From Citrobacter freundii (GTDB lineage Bacteria > Bacteroidota > Bacteroidia > Chitinophagales > Chitinophagaceae): 64,000 bases of DNA. Both the position numbers and the translations under genes were made by a program. Location: NCBI GenBank assembly GCA_003243445.1, contig QFQQ01000025.1:19908-83907 (forward strand), given 5' to 3'. How positions within the stretch are numbered: position 1 is the stretch's first letter; each line of letters starts with the position of its first letter. Under the pieces are notes generated by a model that ran no database searches, was not told the DNA's origin, and worked only from the letters and a program-made list of their open reading frames with translations. Shown here piece after piece: positions 39,718 through 48,583 of this stretch.

Positions 39718-40929
39718 ATGCAGGACATTGGGAAATTAACAGGAACTGTTAAGCATTATGACTGGGGTGGAGCCGTTTTTATACCGGGTTTGCTCGATGT
39801 AAAAAACGCAGATGGAAAGCCATTTGCGGAATATTGGCTGGGTGTTCACCCGCAAGCGGATTGTAAAATTGTATTTCCTGATAAATCGGAAACATTACTG
39901 CGTGATTATATCGCAGGCAATCCGGAACGTTTACTGGGTAATTATGTCTACCGGCAATTTGGCAATATGCCATACCTGCTGAAAGCGCTGGATGTAAATG
40001 ACATGCTTTCCATTCAGGTGCACCCCTCCAAAGCGGCGGCGGAACATGATTTTGCTGCTGAAAACGCAGCAGGTGTACCGTTGTCTTCACCCGAAAGAAA
40101 TTATAAAGACACCAATCACAAGCCCGAATTAATGGTTGCCATGGGAGAATTCTGGTTACTCCATGGATTCAGACCAGCGGATTCAATGAAGGAGATACTG
40201 GCTGCCACGCCGGAACTTACTTTTCTCTTGCCTGTTTTTGGCGACGGTAATTATGCGGCCGTGTATAAACAGGTGATGGAAATGCCACAGGACGAAGTAA
40301 ACAGCCGTCTTGATCCGCTGCTTTCACGTATACTGCCGTTGTATGAAGCAGGCAGGATCAGTAAATCCAGCCCCGATTACTGGGCTGCAAAGGGAAGTCT
40401 GACGTTTTCTCAACCAGGAAAAACAGATCGCGGGATCTTCTCCGTGTATCTGTTCAATCTTGTTGAAACGAAGAAAGGACAGGCTGTTTTCCAGGATGCC
40501 GGTGTTCCGCATGCGTATCTTGAAGGGCAGAACATTGAGATCATGGCCAGTTCAGATAACGTGCTCCGTGGCGGATTGACCAATAAACATATCGATGTAA
40601 AAGAATTGCTGAAGCACACCAGGTGCGAACCAACCCATCCCAATATTCTCAGTGGGGAAAAGCAAGGCACTCAAACGGTATATAAAACGCCTGCCCCGGA
40701 TTTCGAGCTCAGCTCTTTCGAATTGAAGAAAGGAGCGTCTGTTTCCCTGGATATAGTTACCACCGATATTCTCCTGCTCGTAAAAGGTGCGGTGGAGATC
40801 ATCAGTGAGCATGGATCAGTACCGATAGGCATTGGCAACCCGTCTGCGGTATTGTTCCCGGCTAAAGACACCGTGCTGAAAGCCAGCGAAGACAGTCTGG
40901 TTTTTAAAGCAACCGTGCCTGGGGCTTAA
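39718..40929 (+). CDS. manA: Mannose-6-phosphate isomerase, class I
   Basis: A 403-residue zinc enzyme interconverting mannose-6-phosphate and fructose-6-phosphate. Seen: GTVKHYDWGG near the N-terminus, AEYWLGVHP, the metal-site region SIQVHPSKAAAEHDF, then KPELMVAM and the late HAYLEGQNIEIMASSDNVLRGG with its conserved Arg. The ATG at 39718 is preferred; the upstream ATG at 39673 would overlap the divergent yraN gene and its promoter. TATCTTTA at 39684-39691 is a near match to the -7 box. Confidence 0.9.
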   Translation: MQDIGKLTGTVKHYDWGGAVFIPGLLDVKNADGKPFAEYWLGVHPQADCKIVFPDKSETLLRDYIAGNPERLLGNYVYRQFGNMPYLLKALDVNDMLSIQVHPSKAAAEHDFAAENAAGVPLSSPERNYKDTNHKPELMVAMGEFWLLHGFRPADSMKEILAATPELTFLLPVFGDGNYAAVYKQVMEMPQDEVNSRLDPLLSRILPLYEAGRISKSSPDYWAAKGSLTFSQPGKTDRGIFSVYLFNLVETKKGQAVFQDAGVPHAYLEGQNIEIMASSDNVLRGGLTNKHIDVKELLKHTRCEPTHPNILSGEKQGTQTVYKTPAPDFELSSFELKKGASVSLDIVTTDILLLVKGAVEIISEHGSVPIGIGNPSAVLFPAKDTVLKASEDSLVFKATVPGA

Positions 40930-40989
40930 GGGATTGCAGATAATGCTGAGGTAGCCGGCTAAATGATCGGGATTTTAGCGTAAATATTT

Positions 40990-40997
40990 TACTTTTG
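40990..40997 (+). promoter_or_regulatory. -7 box TACTTTTG of the DUF6580 gene
   Basis: Exact TANNTTTG match, 33 nt before the ATG at 41031. Confidence 0.5.
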
Positions 40998-41030
40998 CTT
41001 ATCGCGTTAAAGCGGAATAAATCTTAATGT

Positions 41031-41627
41031 ATGAAGTTTAATAAATCAACCATATGGGCATTTGTCATTCTTTTGCTGACCGCGGCATTGTACCGCAGTT
41101 GGGATGGACGTCCTTTTGGTTTTGCTCCTCAGATGGCCATGGCTCTCTTTGGAGGCGCTGTGATCAAAGACAAACGTTTCGCCGTTCTTTTACCAATATT
41201 GTCGCTGTTCCTGTCGGATGTATTGTACCAGGTGCTTTACATGAACGGACTTAGCACCATACAGGGTTTTTATGAAGGTCAATGGTTGAACTATCTGCTT
41301 TTTGTTGGCATTACTTTCTTTGGTATGCTGATGAAGAAGATCGATCTCAAGAACGTAGTTGGTTTCAGCATCAGCGGTTCGCTGATCTATTTCCTTGCAT
41401 CTAACTTCGCCGTATGGGCCGGTGGCGGCGGTTTCCAACGCCCGAAGACTTTTAGCGGTCTGCTGCAATGCTATGGCGATGCGCTGGCTTTTGTACGCGA
41501 TTATGGCCTGATCAAAGGGTTCGTGGGCAACCAGCTGATCGGTGATCTGTTCTTCTGTTTCCTGCTCTTCGGAATTTATGCACTTGCAAAAAACTATTTC
41601 ATCCGTACAGAGGTGAAAACAGCTTAG
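41031..41627 (+). CDS. DUF6580-like integral membrane protein
   Basis: A 198-residue protein with five to six transmembrane helices. Landmarks: YRSWDGRPFGFAPQMAMALFGGAV (21-44), ILSLFLSDVLYQVLYMNG and NFAVWAGGGGFQRP. The layout resembles DUF6580 proteins, distant relatives of the substrate-binding S components of ECF vitamin transporters; a transport role is inference. No ECF energy-coupling genes are nearby. It converges with the Dph6-like gene across repeat A9. Confidence 0.75.
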   Translation: MKFNKSTIWAFVILLLTAALYRSWDGRPFGFAPQMAMALFGGAVIKDKRFAVLLPILSLFLSDVLYQVLYMNGLSTIQGFYEGQWLNYLLFVGITFFGMLMKKIDLKNVVGFSISGSLIYFLASNFAVWAGGGGFQRPKTFSGLLQCYGDALAFVRDYGLIKGFVGNQLIGDLFFCFLLFGIYALAKNYFIRTEVKTA

Positions 41628-41634
41628 GCATTGT

Positions 41635-41756
41635 TGAGGTTTGAGAGGTTCCAGAAGTTCCAGAGGTTCTTCATACGGCAGATCTGCCAGACCAGTGCAG
41701 ACGTTTCAAATTGCGGTAGCAACCCTTGGAACTCCTGGAACCTTTCAAACCTTTAA
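41635..41756. repeat. Intergenic inverted repeat, 9-bp family (copy A9)
   Basis: Left arm 41635-41669, right arm 41712-41756 with inner GCGGTAGCAACC. The three innermost units follow the same order in both arms apart from single-base differences. It fills the convergent gap; the TAA of the Dph6-like gene lies inside the right arm. Confidence 0.88.
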
Positions 41757-42415
41757 CCCGACAGATCTTCAAGTGCGGCAAACCAGTAGTTGTCATGCTT
41801 CAGTTTTTCTGTGATCTTCACATGAATTCTCTCTGTAAAAAGCGGGCAGTTCACTACCAGCGTATGAAACTCTCCATTTTCCCCGCATGGATCTATTCCC
41901 ATCTTCTCAAGTTCATCCACCAGCGGTTTATCGATCGTTTTACCAATAAAGCGCTCGCCCATTGTTTCATTACAACTAACAATGACCGTCTCAATGCCCG
42001 CGTCCAGCATTTCCAGCACCAGTTTTTTCCGGTCCTGCAGCCATAGTGGCAATAAAGCCTGAAGGCCTGCATTGCCGCAGACCTTTTCCTCCCAGTCACG
42101 GTGAGCCTGCAGATCAATATCACCGAATACAGCAGTATCCACCTTGTAAAGATCTTTCAGTAACACAAGTGCACCGATGAACTTGTGCTCGTATTCATTC
42201 CATGAACTGCTGATTAGATGAACGGGCAACTTTGCGCGCGAAGCCTGTTGCTGCAAAATAGAAGAGGGGATACCATGCGAGCGGGAGATCTTCCCTTCTT
42301 CATTCAATACATTTAATAAGACCCGCGGTCTGTATCCCTGCGAGATGGCTTTGATCAGTGCAAAGCAACTGTCTTTGCCGCCGCTCCATGAGCAAAGTGC
42401 ATTTAGTTTTTCCAT
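41753..42415 (-). CDS. Dph6-like ATP pyrophosphatase (diphthine-ammonia-ligase family)
   Basis: A 220-residue PP-loop protein. Seen: SWSGGKDSCFAL (9-20, the PP-loop), FGDIDLQAHRDWEEKVC near 97-113, and CGENGEFHTLV near 182-192, all typical of the ATP_bind_4/Dph6 group. In eukaryotes and archaea Dph6 amidates diphthine, a modification bacteria lack, so the substrate here is unknown. It follows rnhA after 3 bp on the same strand and is co-transcribed. Confidence 0.88.
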   Translation of the reverse strand: MEKLNALCSWSGGKDSCFALIKAISQGYRPRVLLNVLNEEGKISRSHGIPSSILQQQASRAKLPVHLISSSWNEYEHKFIGALVLLKDLYKVDTAVFGDIDLQAHRDWEEKVCGNAGLQALLPLWLQDRKKLVLEMLDAGIETVIVSCNETMGERFIGKTIDKPLVDELEKMGIDPCGENGEFHTLVVNCPLFTERIHVKITEKLKHDNYWFAALEDLSG

Positions 42416-42418
42416 CTG

Positions 42419-42889
42419 CTATGCGTTTCGCTCGTTCTCATAACCGGTATCGGGAACAAGATTTGCTCCGTCCGCAGCTGCGGTAGCCAGTTCATCGCAA
42501 CGGTTATTGTATGGATTGTTGGCATGGCCTTTTACCCAAACAAATTTCAATTGATGTTTTTGTGCAAGTTTCGAAAAAGTGGTCCACAGATCTTTGTTCT
42601 TTTTACCGCCTTTGAAATCTGTTGCCAGCCAGTTTTTCAACCAGCCTTGTTCAACCGCTTTCACCACATACTGGCTGTCTGAATATACGGTGACGGCCAT
42701 GCCATCTTTTTTCAGTGCCTGTAAGCCGGCGATAACGGCCATTAGTTCCATGCGGTTATTCGTCGTCAGCCGGTATCCCTGCGACAATTCCTTGCGATGC
42801 GGACCCGCCATAAGAATAGCTCCGTAACCGCCCGGCCCGGGGTTTCCGCGTGATGATCCGTCTGTGTATAGTGTGATGTTTTGAGACAT
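42419..42889 (-). CDS. rnhA: Ribonuclease HI
   Basis: A 156-residue enzyme that cuts RNA in RNA-DNA hybrids. All active-site residues are present: Asp10 in YTDGSSRGNPGPGG, Glu48 in NNRMEL, Asp71 in YSDSQYV and Asp132 in RCDELA, plus His122 in KGHANN. Length is typical of RNase HI. It is followed after 3 bp by the Dph6-like gene. Upstream lie 45 nt and then repeat A10. Confidence 0.95.
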   Translation of the reverse strand: MSQNITLYTDGSSRGNPGPGGYGAILMAGPHRKELSQGYRLTTNNRMELMAVIAGLQALKKDGMAVTVYSDSQYVVKAVEQGWLKNWLATDFKGGKKNKDLWTTFSKLAQKHQLKFVWVKGHANNPYNNRCDELATAAADGANLVPDTGYENERNA

Positions 42890-42934
42890 GGGTTTGGGAG
42901 AATGAGTTTTTAGTTAAGGTCGAAGAGCGGCTAA

Positions 42935-43100
42935 TAGGTTCAAGAGGTTTCAGTGGTTCCAGAAGTTCCAGAGGTTTGGCTTACATCAGACCTGAACTGG
43001 TTTCCAGTACAAATAAAATTTCTTTCAGATCCGGTTACGTACAACTTCTGGAACTTCTGGAACCCCTGGAACTGCTGAAACCTTCTCTCTCTCTAAACCT
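42935..43100. repeat. Intergenic inverted repeat, 9-bp family (copy A10)
   Basis: Left arm 42935-42977 (TTCAAGAGG, TTTCAGTGG, TTCCAGAAG, TTCCAGAGG) and right arm 43041-43100. A variant ending in TGG or CAG after TTTCAG occurs at a similar rank in both arms. The right arm runs into the stop codon of the carboxyltransferase gene. The inner GCGGTAGCAACC core is missing here. Confidence 0.88.
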
Positions 43101-44718
43101 GAAACACCCCGGTCTTCAACGCAGCAGTATAAGGATTATGATTTGCCGCCCTGATGCCTTCGGAGATCAGCTGCCTTGTCTGGATGGGATCGATGATATC
43201 ATCTACCCAGAGCCTTGCGGCTGCGTAATAGGGAGATGTTTGTTTTTCATAACGTCCCTTGATTTCATCCAGCAGTTGCTGTTCCTGCTGGGCAGTTACT
43301 TCTTTTCCCTGTGCTTTCATGCTGGCAACCTGTATCTGAAGTAAGGTCTTTGCCGCCTGATCTCCGCCCATCACAGCGATCTTTGCTGTTGGCCATGCAT
43401 AGATAAAGCGGGGATCATAGGCTTTGCCGCACATGGCATAGTTGCCTGCTCCATAAGAATTGCCGGTGATGATGGTGAACTTTGGCACAACCGAGTTTGC
43501 CACCGCATTCACCAGTTTTGCGCCGTCTTTTATAATGCCTGCATGTTCGCTGCGGCTGCCGACCATAAAGCCGGTCACATCCTGCAGAAATACCAGCGGG
43601 ATCTTTTTCTGATTACAATTCAAAATGAAACGCGCGGCTTTATCGGCACTGTCATTATAGATCACGCCACCCATTTGCATTTCACCTTTCCTGCTCTTTA
43701 CGATCTTGCGCTGATTGGCCACGATGCCCACGGCCCATCCGTCTATACGGCCGTAACCGCATACGATCGTTTTGCCATAATCTTCCTTGAACTGTTCAAA
43801 TTCAGAATTGTCAACAATGCGTTCGATGATATCGATCACATCATAGGGTTTGCCATCTGCCGGGAACAGTCCATATAATTCCTGCGGATCTTTTTTGGGT
43901 GGGGCGGGAGTGGAGCGGTCAAAACCCGCTTTCTCTTTTTCTCCAAGCATGGACATGATCTTCTTTACCTGGTCGAGACATTCATGCTCGGTCTTGAATT
44001 TATAATCGGCAATACCGGAGATCTCCGTATGTGTAACTGCTCCGCCCAGTGTTTCGGCATCTATGTCTTCGCCGATCGCGGCTTTAACGAGATAAGGGCC
44101 AGCCAGGAATATAGAGCCGTTATTTTCCACCATTAATGTTTCATCGCTCATGATCGGCAGGTATGCACCACCTGCAACGCAGGCACCCATCACTGCGGCG
44201 ATCTGCGTAATGCCCATTCCGCTCATCTGTGCATTGTTGCGGAAGATGCGGCCAAAATGTTCCTTATCCGGAAAGATCTCGTCCTGCATCGGCAGATAAA
44301 CGCCTGCACTGTCCACGAGATAGATCACGGGCAAATGATTTTCCATCGCGATCTCCTGCAAACGCAGATTCTTTTTACCTGTGATCGGAAACCATGCACC
44401 GGCTTTAACGGTCTGGTCATTGGCCAGGATCACGCATTGCCGGCCGCTGACATAGCCAACGCCGGCGACCGTGCCGCCGGCAGGGCAACCGCCCTGATCT
44501 TCATACATACCTTCTCCCGCAAATGCACCGATCTCTATGAACGGCGCATCTTTATCAACGAGATAATCGATCCGTTCGCGGGGCGTCAGTTTATTTTTTT
44601 CCTTCTGTTTGGCCTGCGCTTTTTTACCACCACCTTCATAGATCTTTTCGAGCTTGCGGCGGCGTTCACTGAGCATCAGTTTGAGATGGTCTTCGTTGCG
44701 GTTGAATTCGATATTCAT
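43093..44718 (-). CDS. Acyl-CoA carboxylase, carboxyltransferase beta subunit (methylcrotonyl-CoA type)
   Basis: A 541-residue carboxyltransferase with the two crotonase-like halves of biotin-dependent carboxylases. Landmarks close to methylcrotonyl-CoA carboxylase beta: GGCPAGGTVAGVGYVSGRQC (76-95), VDSAGVYLPMQDEIFPD, GNSYGAGNYAMCGKAYDPRF (433-452) and SPYYAAARLWVDDIIDP near the end. It transfers carboxylate from carboxybiotin to an acyl-CoA. The biotin carboxylase/BCCP subunit is not adjacent. The exact substrate, methylcrotonyl- or another short acyl-CoA, is inferred. TATCTTTG lies 19 nt upstream, and the last residues VFQV run into repeat A10. Confidence 0.9.
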   Translation of the reverse strand: MNIEFNRNEDHLKLMLSERRRKLEKIYEGGGKKAQAKQKEKNKLTPRERIDYLVDKDAPFIEIGAFAGEGMYEDQGGCPAGGTVAGVGYVSGRQCVILANDQTVKAGAWFPITGKKNLRLQEIAMENHLPVIYLVDSAGVYLPMQDEIFPDKEHFGRIFRNNAQMSGMGITQIAAVMGACVAGGAYLPIMSDETLMVENNGSIFLAGPYLVKAAIGEDIDAETLGGAVTHTEISGIADYKFKTEHECLDQVKKIMSMLGEKEKAGFDRSTPAPPKKDPQELYGLFPADGKPYDVIDIIERIVDNSEFEQFKEDYGKTIVCGYGRIDGWAVGIVANQRKIVKSRKGEMQMGGVIYNDSADKAARFILNCNQKKIPLVFLQDVTGFMVGSRSEHAGIIKDGAKLVNAVANSVVPKFTIITGNSYGAGNYAMCGKAYDPRFIYAWPTAKIAVMGGDQAAKTLLQIQVASMKAQGKEVTAQQEQQLLDEIKGRYEKQTSPYYAAARLWVDDIIDPIQTRQLISEGIRAANHNPYTAALKTGVFQV

Positions 44719-44737
44719 ATTACAGATCGTTGAGTGG

Positions 44738-44745
44738 CAAAGATA
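44738..44745 (-). promoter_or_regulatory. -7 box TATCTTTG of the carboxyltransferase gene
   Basis: Exact TANNTTTG match on the minus strand, 19 nt from the ATG at 44718. Confidence 0.5.
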
Positions 44746-44840
44746 GGAGGAAGAGTCTAACGACTGTTAGATGTTCCCGCAACCACAACTGAATAACCGA
44801 CCGTTAATTTCAGGTGAAGTCTTGCTGGAGGCAGGTACAT

Positions 44841-44876
44841 AAAAAAACTGTCCGCCAATTGGCGGACAGTTTTTTT
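44841..44876. terminator. Perfect bidirectional terminator
   Basis: AAAAAAACTGTCCGCC and its complement around AATT. It lies 21 nt past the stop codon of the TonB receptor gene and ends in seven Ts on either strand. Confidence 0.92.
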
Positions 44877-44896
44877 ATAAGAAATCTGATCTCCTA

Positions 44897-47800
44897 TTAG
44901 AATGAATAACGCAAACCAAGTTGCATTGCCCAGGTAGTAGAAGTAGAGACGTTGTCCTGGAATGAAGCCGCTACAGGAGCGTTGTTGAATGAAGTGAGCC
45001 TGAAAGTAGGCACTCCATTTGCCACGCTTGCGATCTGCAGAGGATTCTGGATAGTAGTGATCTCACGGATACCCCAATCTTTATTTAACAGGTTCAGCAC
45101 GTTGAATACGTCAGCAGTGAACTGCAGGGTGTGCTTTTGTTTGCCGATGTTAGTAAAGATGTCCTGAACCAGTTTACCATCCAGGCGATGGTAGAAAGGC
45201 AGTTTGGCGCCGTTTCTTTCTGCAACCTGGCCCTGATGTTTGCTCAGGTAAGGATCCTGTGCGATATACTTGAAGAACAGGTCAGACTGTTGTTGCGGAG
45301 TATAAGTTACACCGTTGTAAGTAACCGAAGCGAAATTGATCTCTGATGGAGATTTTGGAATATACATCAGGTCAGCTGTATTACCATCGTTGTTATAATC
45401 ACCGTTGTAGATATAGCTGTAAGTACCGCCATGTCTTCCTTCATAAACGAGGGTTATAGTCGTTGCAAGGTGTTTCAGGTATTCAACTTTGTAAGACACG
45501 TTTGCAATGATCCTATGAGGGATGGCGAATGAAGAATAAGCCAGCTCCAGGTTGTTCTGTGTTCTGGAAGTTGGGGTCGCCTGCCATACTGAACCAGCCT
45601 GGCTGCCGGAGTTACCCGTTACATCCTGTGCATAGGTGTAGGTATAAGCTACTGAAGCAAACCAGTTCTTGTTGAAGGCTTTTGTCAGACCAACAGTTGC
45701 AACAAAAGAGCTACCTCTGCTTGTGTTATCGAGAACGATCGCATTCACGTTTCTGCCTGAAGGAACATACAGTCTTCTGACAGCCGCAGTGTTGGCGGAA
45801 TAGCGGCCTCTTGTATCAGAGCCGGAAGTTACTGTACCATCAGGAGCTTTCTGGTTAGCGTTGAACATGTAGATCGCGTTAAGATCCTTTGTGTACATCA
45901 ACTCTGCAGTGAATGTCAGATCCTTTGCCAATACTTTATCCACGGCAATGTTTGTTCTCCAGATCTGAGGGAATTTGAAGTCTTTGCTTGTGAATGCAAC
46001 AGTTGCAGGTACGCTTGTTCCGGCGGAAGTCGGGAACAGTGCTGTTGGCAGATTCTGGTTATACTGAGGGTTGTATGCTTTTGGATCAGGATTGAACAGG
46101 AAATTGTTCAGGTTTGCTCCCGGAGTTGTAGGAGTGATCAGTGTACCGAACTGATACATACCACTGTTTGATGGGATGTTTGTCAGGTATACGAAAGGAA
46201 TACGGCCGGTATAAATACCTGTACCACCTCTCAGGATCATTGAGCGGTCTCCTTCCATATCCCAACGGAAACCTACGCGTGGTGACAACATCAGTTTGGC
46301 TTTTGGCCATTTACCGGTTGTATACTGTGTAGGGGTGCCGTTGATATCTGTGAATTGCGTTACAGCAGATACTGCAGCATTTTCCAGCGGATCTTCCATG
46401 TACATCGGCACGTCACCACGAACACCTACCGTTACGCGGAGTCTTGGGTTGAAATTGATCTCATCCTGTACATATAATGCACCCTGACCGATCTTCATGT
46501 TCGCAGAGTAGATCGCATCCTGACCTTTCACCAATGAATAGGTTTGGGAGAACATCAGCGGCGCCTGGTTGGTGATAAAATCATTCACATTACGGAACAC
46601 ATAATAACCCTGTGAACCGGCCATGAACATATTACCCACTTTTTGATACTCATAAGAAACACCGCCTGTGAGTGTATGTTTTCCTGCGAAGTAAGTGAAG
46701 TTGTCAGTAGCAGTGATGATGTCGTTGATCACACTGTTATTATTACCATTGAAAGCTTCATTACCAACAGTGATATAGTTGTTGTTATCGCCGGCAGGAT
46801 AAGCGGGAGAACCAAGTATATCAACATAAGGGAACGGTCCGCCGCCATTGTGGATCTTGTCAGACGAGTTCTTTGTATAAGTAACCAGGAATTGGTTAGC
46901 GAATCTGCCACGGAAGTTACTGTTCAGTTCGAGTGAAGCTGAGCGAACAATATCTACCTGGGAATAAGTCGTGTTAAAGAAGCCCATTGCGCGGTTAGAG
47001 AAACGCTGGCCATACGTTGCAAGGCCGGTTGTATTGGCACCATTGATACCACCACTCTGGCTTGGTTGGAAGTCCTGAGTTCCTTTGAAATCACTGTACT
47101 TCGCAGTCAGCTTGTGGGTTTTATTGATATTCCAGTCGATCTTAGCGAGGATCTTATGGTTATCATTTCCGAAAGAGGGGAAATTGTCATATGCACCCGG
47201 GTCATATCCTTTTGATTTCACGTAATCTGATACAGCTTTCAGGTCTGCGACAGTCACTGTGGAAATATTACCGGAACCTGATCCGCCGGTTGGGGAGAAC
47301 GTGATACCTGCTGCAGGAGGCTTTTGCTCGTACTCACCGTTGATGAAGAAGAACAATTTGTTCTTGATGATCGGGCCACCAATGCTACCACCATAGATCT
47401 TCGATTTGAAGTCAGGGTTAGCCGCTTTTTTGTTTTTCACTTTATCACCAACCAGACCGTCATGCTGGAGGAAAGAGTAAGCTGTACCGTGAAAAGTGTT
47501 TGTACCGCTTTTGGTGATCGCCGCGATGTTTGCACCGGTGAAAGTACCCTGGCGGACATCAAACGGAGCCATTGTTACGGAGATCTCTTCGATCGCATCG
47601 ATGGAAACGGGGTTGTTACCGGAACCTGGAAGTGGGTCGCTGGACAGGCCAAAGTTGTTATTCAGGTTGGCACCGTCCATGGTAATATTATTATAACGCG
47701 CGTCACGGCCGGCGAAGTTTGTACCGTTTGACTGCGGCGTCAGCTTGGTGAAATCGGTAATGCTACGGCTAAGAGTGGGCGTATTCGCAATAATCCTCTG

Positions 47801-48214
47801 GTTGGCAACAGTACTCATACCACCCTTATCAGTGGAAGCACGGCGGCCGCGACCAGTTACCGCAACAGCTGCGAGTTCTTTGGTATCAGTACCGAGTGTA
47901 GCTGTAATGTTGTAAGGTTCACCGAGTTGCAAAAATACATTGTCGAAAGTTTGTGTTTGCTGGCCTACAAATTCAACTTTAATAGTATAAGGGCCACCTA
48001 CGCGAAGACCGGGAAGGTTGAAGGCCCCGTCTTTTTTTGCAATTGTAGTGTACACAGTTCCGGAGGGAACATGGGTTGCAGTGATGGTAGCACCTACCAG
48101 GGACTCGCCGGTTGCAGACTTGGCCGTACCTGTTATGCTACTTGTCGTCACCTGCGCCCAAAGGGAAGAGCTTGCTACAAAGATCATAGCAAGAAACAAG
48201 ATTCTCTTAAGCAT
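44897..48214 (-). CDS. TonB-dependent receptor, Oar-like
   Basis: A 1105-residue outer-membrane protein. Order: signal peptide (1-20), CarboxypepD_reg/CNA-B-like sandwich (about 24-110, ITGTAKSATGESLVGATI), plug domain (about 120-230, TDFTKLTPQSNGTNFAGRDARYNN and IDAIEEISVTMAPFDVRQG, GANIAAITKSGTN), then a 22-strand-type beta barrel ending in an aromatic residue (MQLGLRYSF). This is the Oar/OmpA-related receptor type rather than SusC, and no SusD gene is adjacent. The ligand is unknown. Upstream TTTCTTTG (complement of 48243-48250) is one base off the -7 box. Confidence 0.92.
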   Translation of the reverse strand: MLKRILFLAMIFVASSSLWAQVTTSSITGTAKSATGESLVGATITATHVPSGTVYTTIAKKDGAFNLPGLRVGGPYTIKVEFVGQQTQTFDNVFLQLGEPYNITATLGTDTKELAAVAVTGRGRRASTDKGGMSTVANQRIIANTPTLSRSITDFTKLTPQSNGTNFAGRDARYNNITMDGANLNNNFGLSSDPLPGSGNNPVSIDAIEEISVTMAPFDVRQGTFTGANIAAITKSGTNTFHGTAYSFLQHDGLVGDKVKNKKAANPDFKSKIYGGSIGGPIIKNKLFFFINGEYEQKPPAAGITFSPTGGSGSGNISTVTVADLKAVSDYVKSKGYDPGAYDNFPSFGNDNHKILAKIDWNINKTHKLTAKYSDFKGTQDFQPSQSGGINGANTTGLATYGQRFSNRAMGFFNTTYSQVDIVRSASLELNSNFRGRFANQFLVTYTKNSSDKIHNGGGPFPYVDILGSPAYPAGDNNNYITVGNEAFNGNNNSVINDIITATDNFTYFAGKHTLTGGVSYEYQKVGNMFMAGSQGYYVFRNVNDFITNQAPLMFSQTYSLVKGQDAIYSANMKIGQGALYVQDEINFNPRLRVTVGVRGDVPMYMEDPLENAAVSAVTQFTDINGTPTQYTTGKWPKAKLMLSPRVGFRWDMEGDRSMILRGGTGIYTGRIPFVYLTNIPSNSGMYQFGTLITPTTPGANLNNFLFNPDPKAYNPQYNQNLPTALFPTSAGTSVPATVAFTSKDFKFPQIWRTNIAVDKVLAKDLTFTAELMYTKDLNAIYMFNANQKAPDGTVTSGSDTRGRYSANTAAVRRLYVPSGRNVNAIVLDNTSRGSSFVATVGLTKAFNKNWFASVAYTYTYAQDVTGNSGSQAGSVWQATPTSRTQNNLELAYSSFAIPHRIIANVSYKVEYLKHLATTITLVYEGRHGGTYSYIYNGDYNNDGNTADLMYIPKSPSEINFASVTYNGVTYTPQQQSDLFFKYIAQDPYLSKHQGQVAERNGAKLPFYHRLDGKLVQDIFTNIGKQKHTLQFTADVFNVLNLLNKDWGIREITTIQNPLQIASVANGVPTFRLTSFNNAPVAASFQDNVSTSTTWAMQLGLRYSF

Positions 48215-48380
48215 AATTAGTTAAATTTTCGTGATTGTGGTGCAAAGAAAGGGAATATTCCCATTACCCCATCTTGCAAAATATTAACAAATTGTCACGC
48301 ACCAATGCCCACAAGGGACAGGCTGGTAGGGGTTTTCGCTGCTTTTTAAGGTGTTGGGAATAGCAGGATTATACCGGGTC

Positions 48381-48518
48381 CGGATGTTAGATGATCGATG
48401 TCCGATGGTCGATCTGCGCCCGTTAGGCGGAAAGTCGCTCATCGCATCAATTTTTTCGTCTTTTTACAGGATTGTTTTGCTCATTCGGATCAGCCATCGA
48501 ACATCGATCATCGAACAT
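48381..48518. repeat. Intergenic inverted repeat, 7-bp family (copy B7)
   Basis: Left arm 48381-48412 (ATGTTAG, ATGATCG, ATGTCCG, ATGGTCG units) and right arm 48488-48518 (CAGCCAT, CGAACAT, CGATCAT). The variant ATGATCG has the same rank in both arms. It lies between the divergent TonB receptor and ribBA genes; the remaining bases from 48215 to 48380 hold only the receptor promoter region. Confidence 0.85.
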
Positions 48519-48561
48519 TGTTCTCCGTTACTCTCAACTTTCCCTTCCCTTCATTGTTTAT

Positions 48562-48569
48562 TACCTTTG
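48562..48569 (+). promoter_or_regulatory. -7 box TACCTTTG of ribBA
   Basis: Exact TANNTTTG match, 14 nt before the ATG at 48584. The leader this predicts is too short for an FMN riboswitch. Confidence 0.6.
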
Positions 48570-48583
48570 TAAAAATTCTGATT

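Noticed and set aside
48398..48583. Longer start for ribBA
   Set aside because: The extra 62 residues are translated repeat B7 and lie upstream of the -7 box at 48562; known RibBA proteins begin near the ATG at 48584.
48215..48583. FMN riboswitch upstream of ribBA
   Set aside because: The predicted leader after the -7 box is under 15 nt, and no RFN-type conserved segments are seen in the gap.
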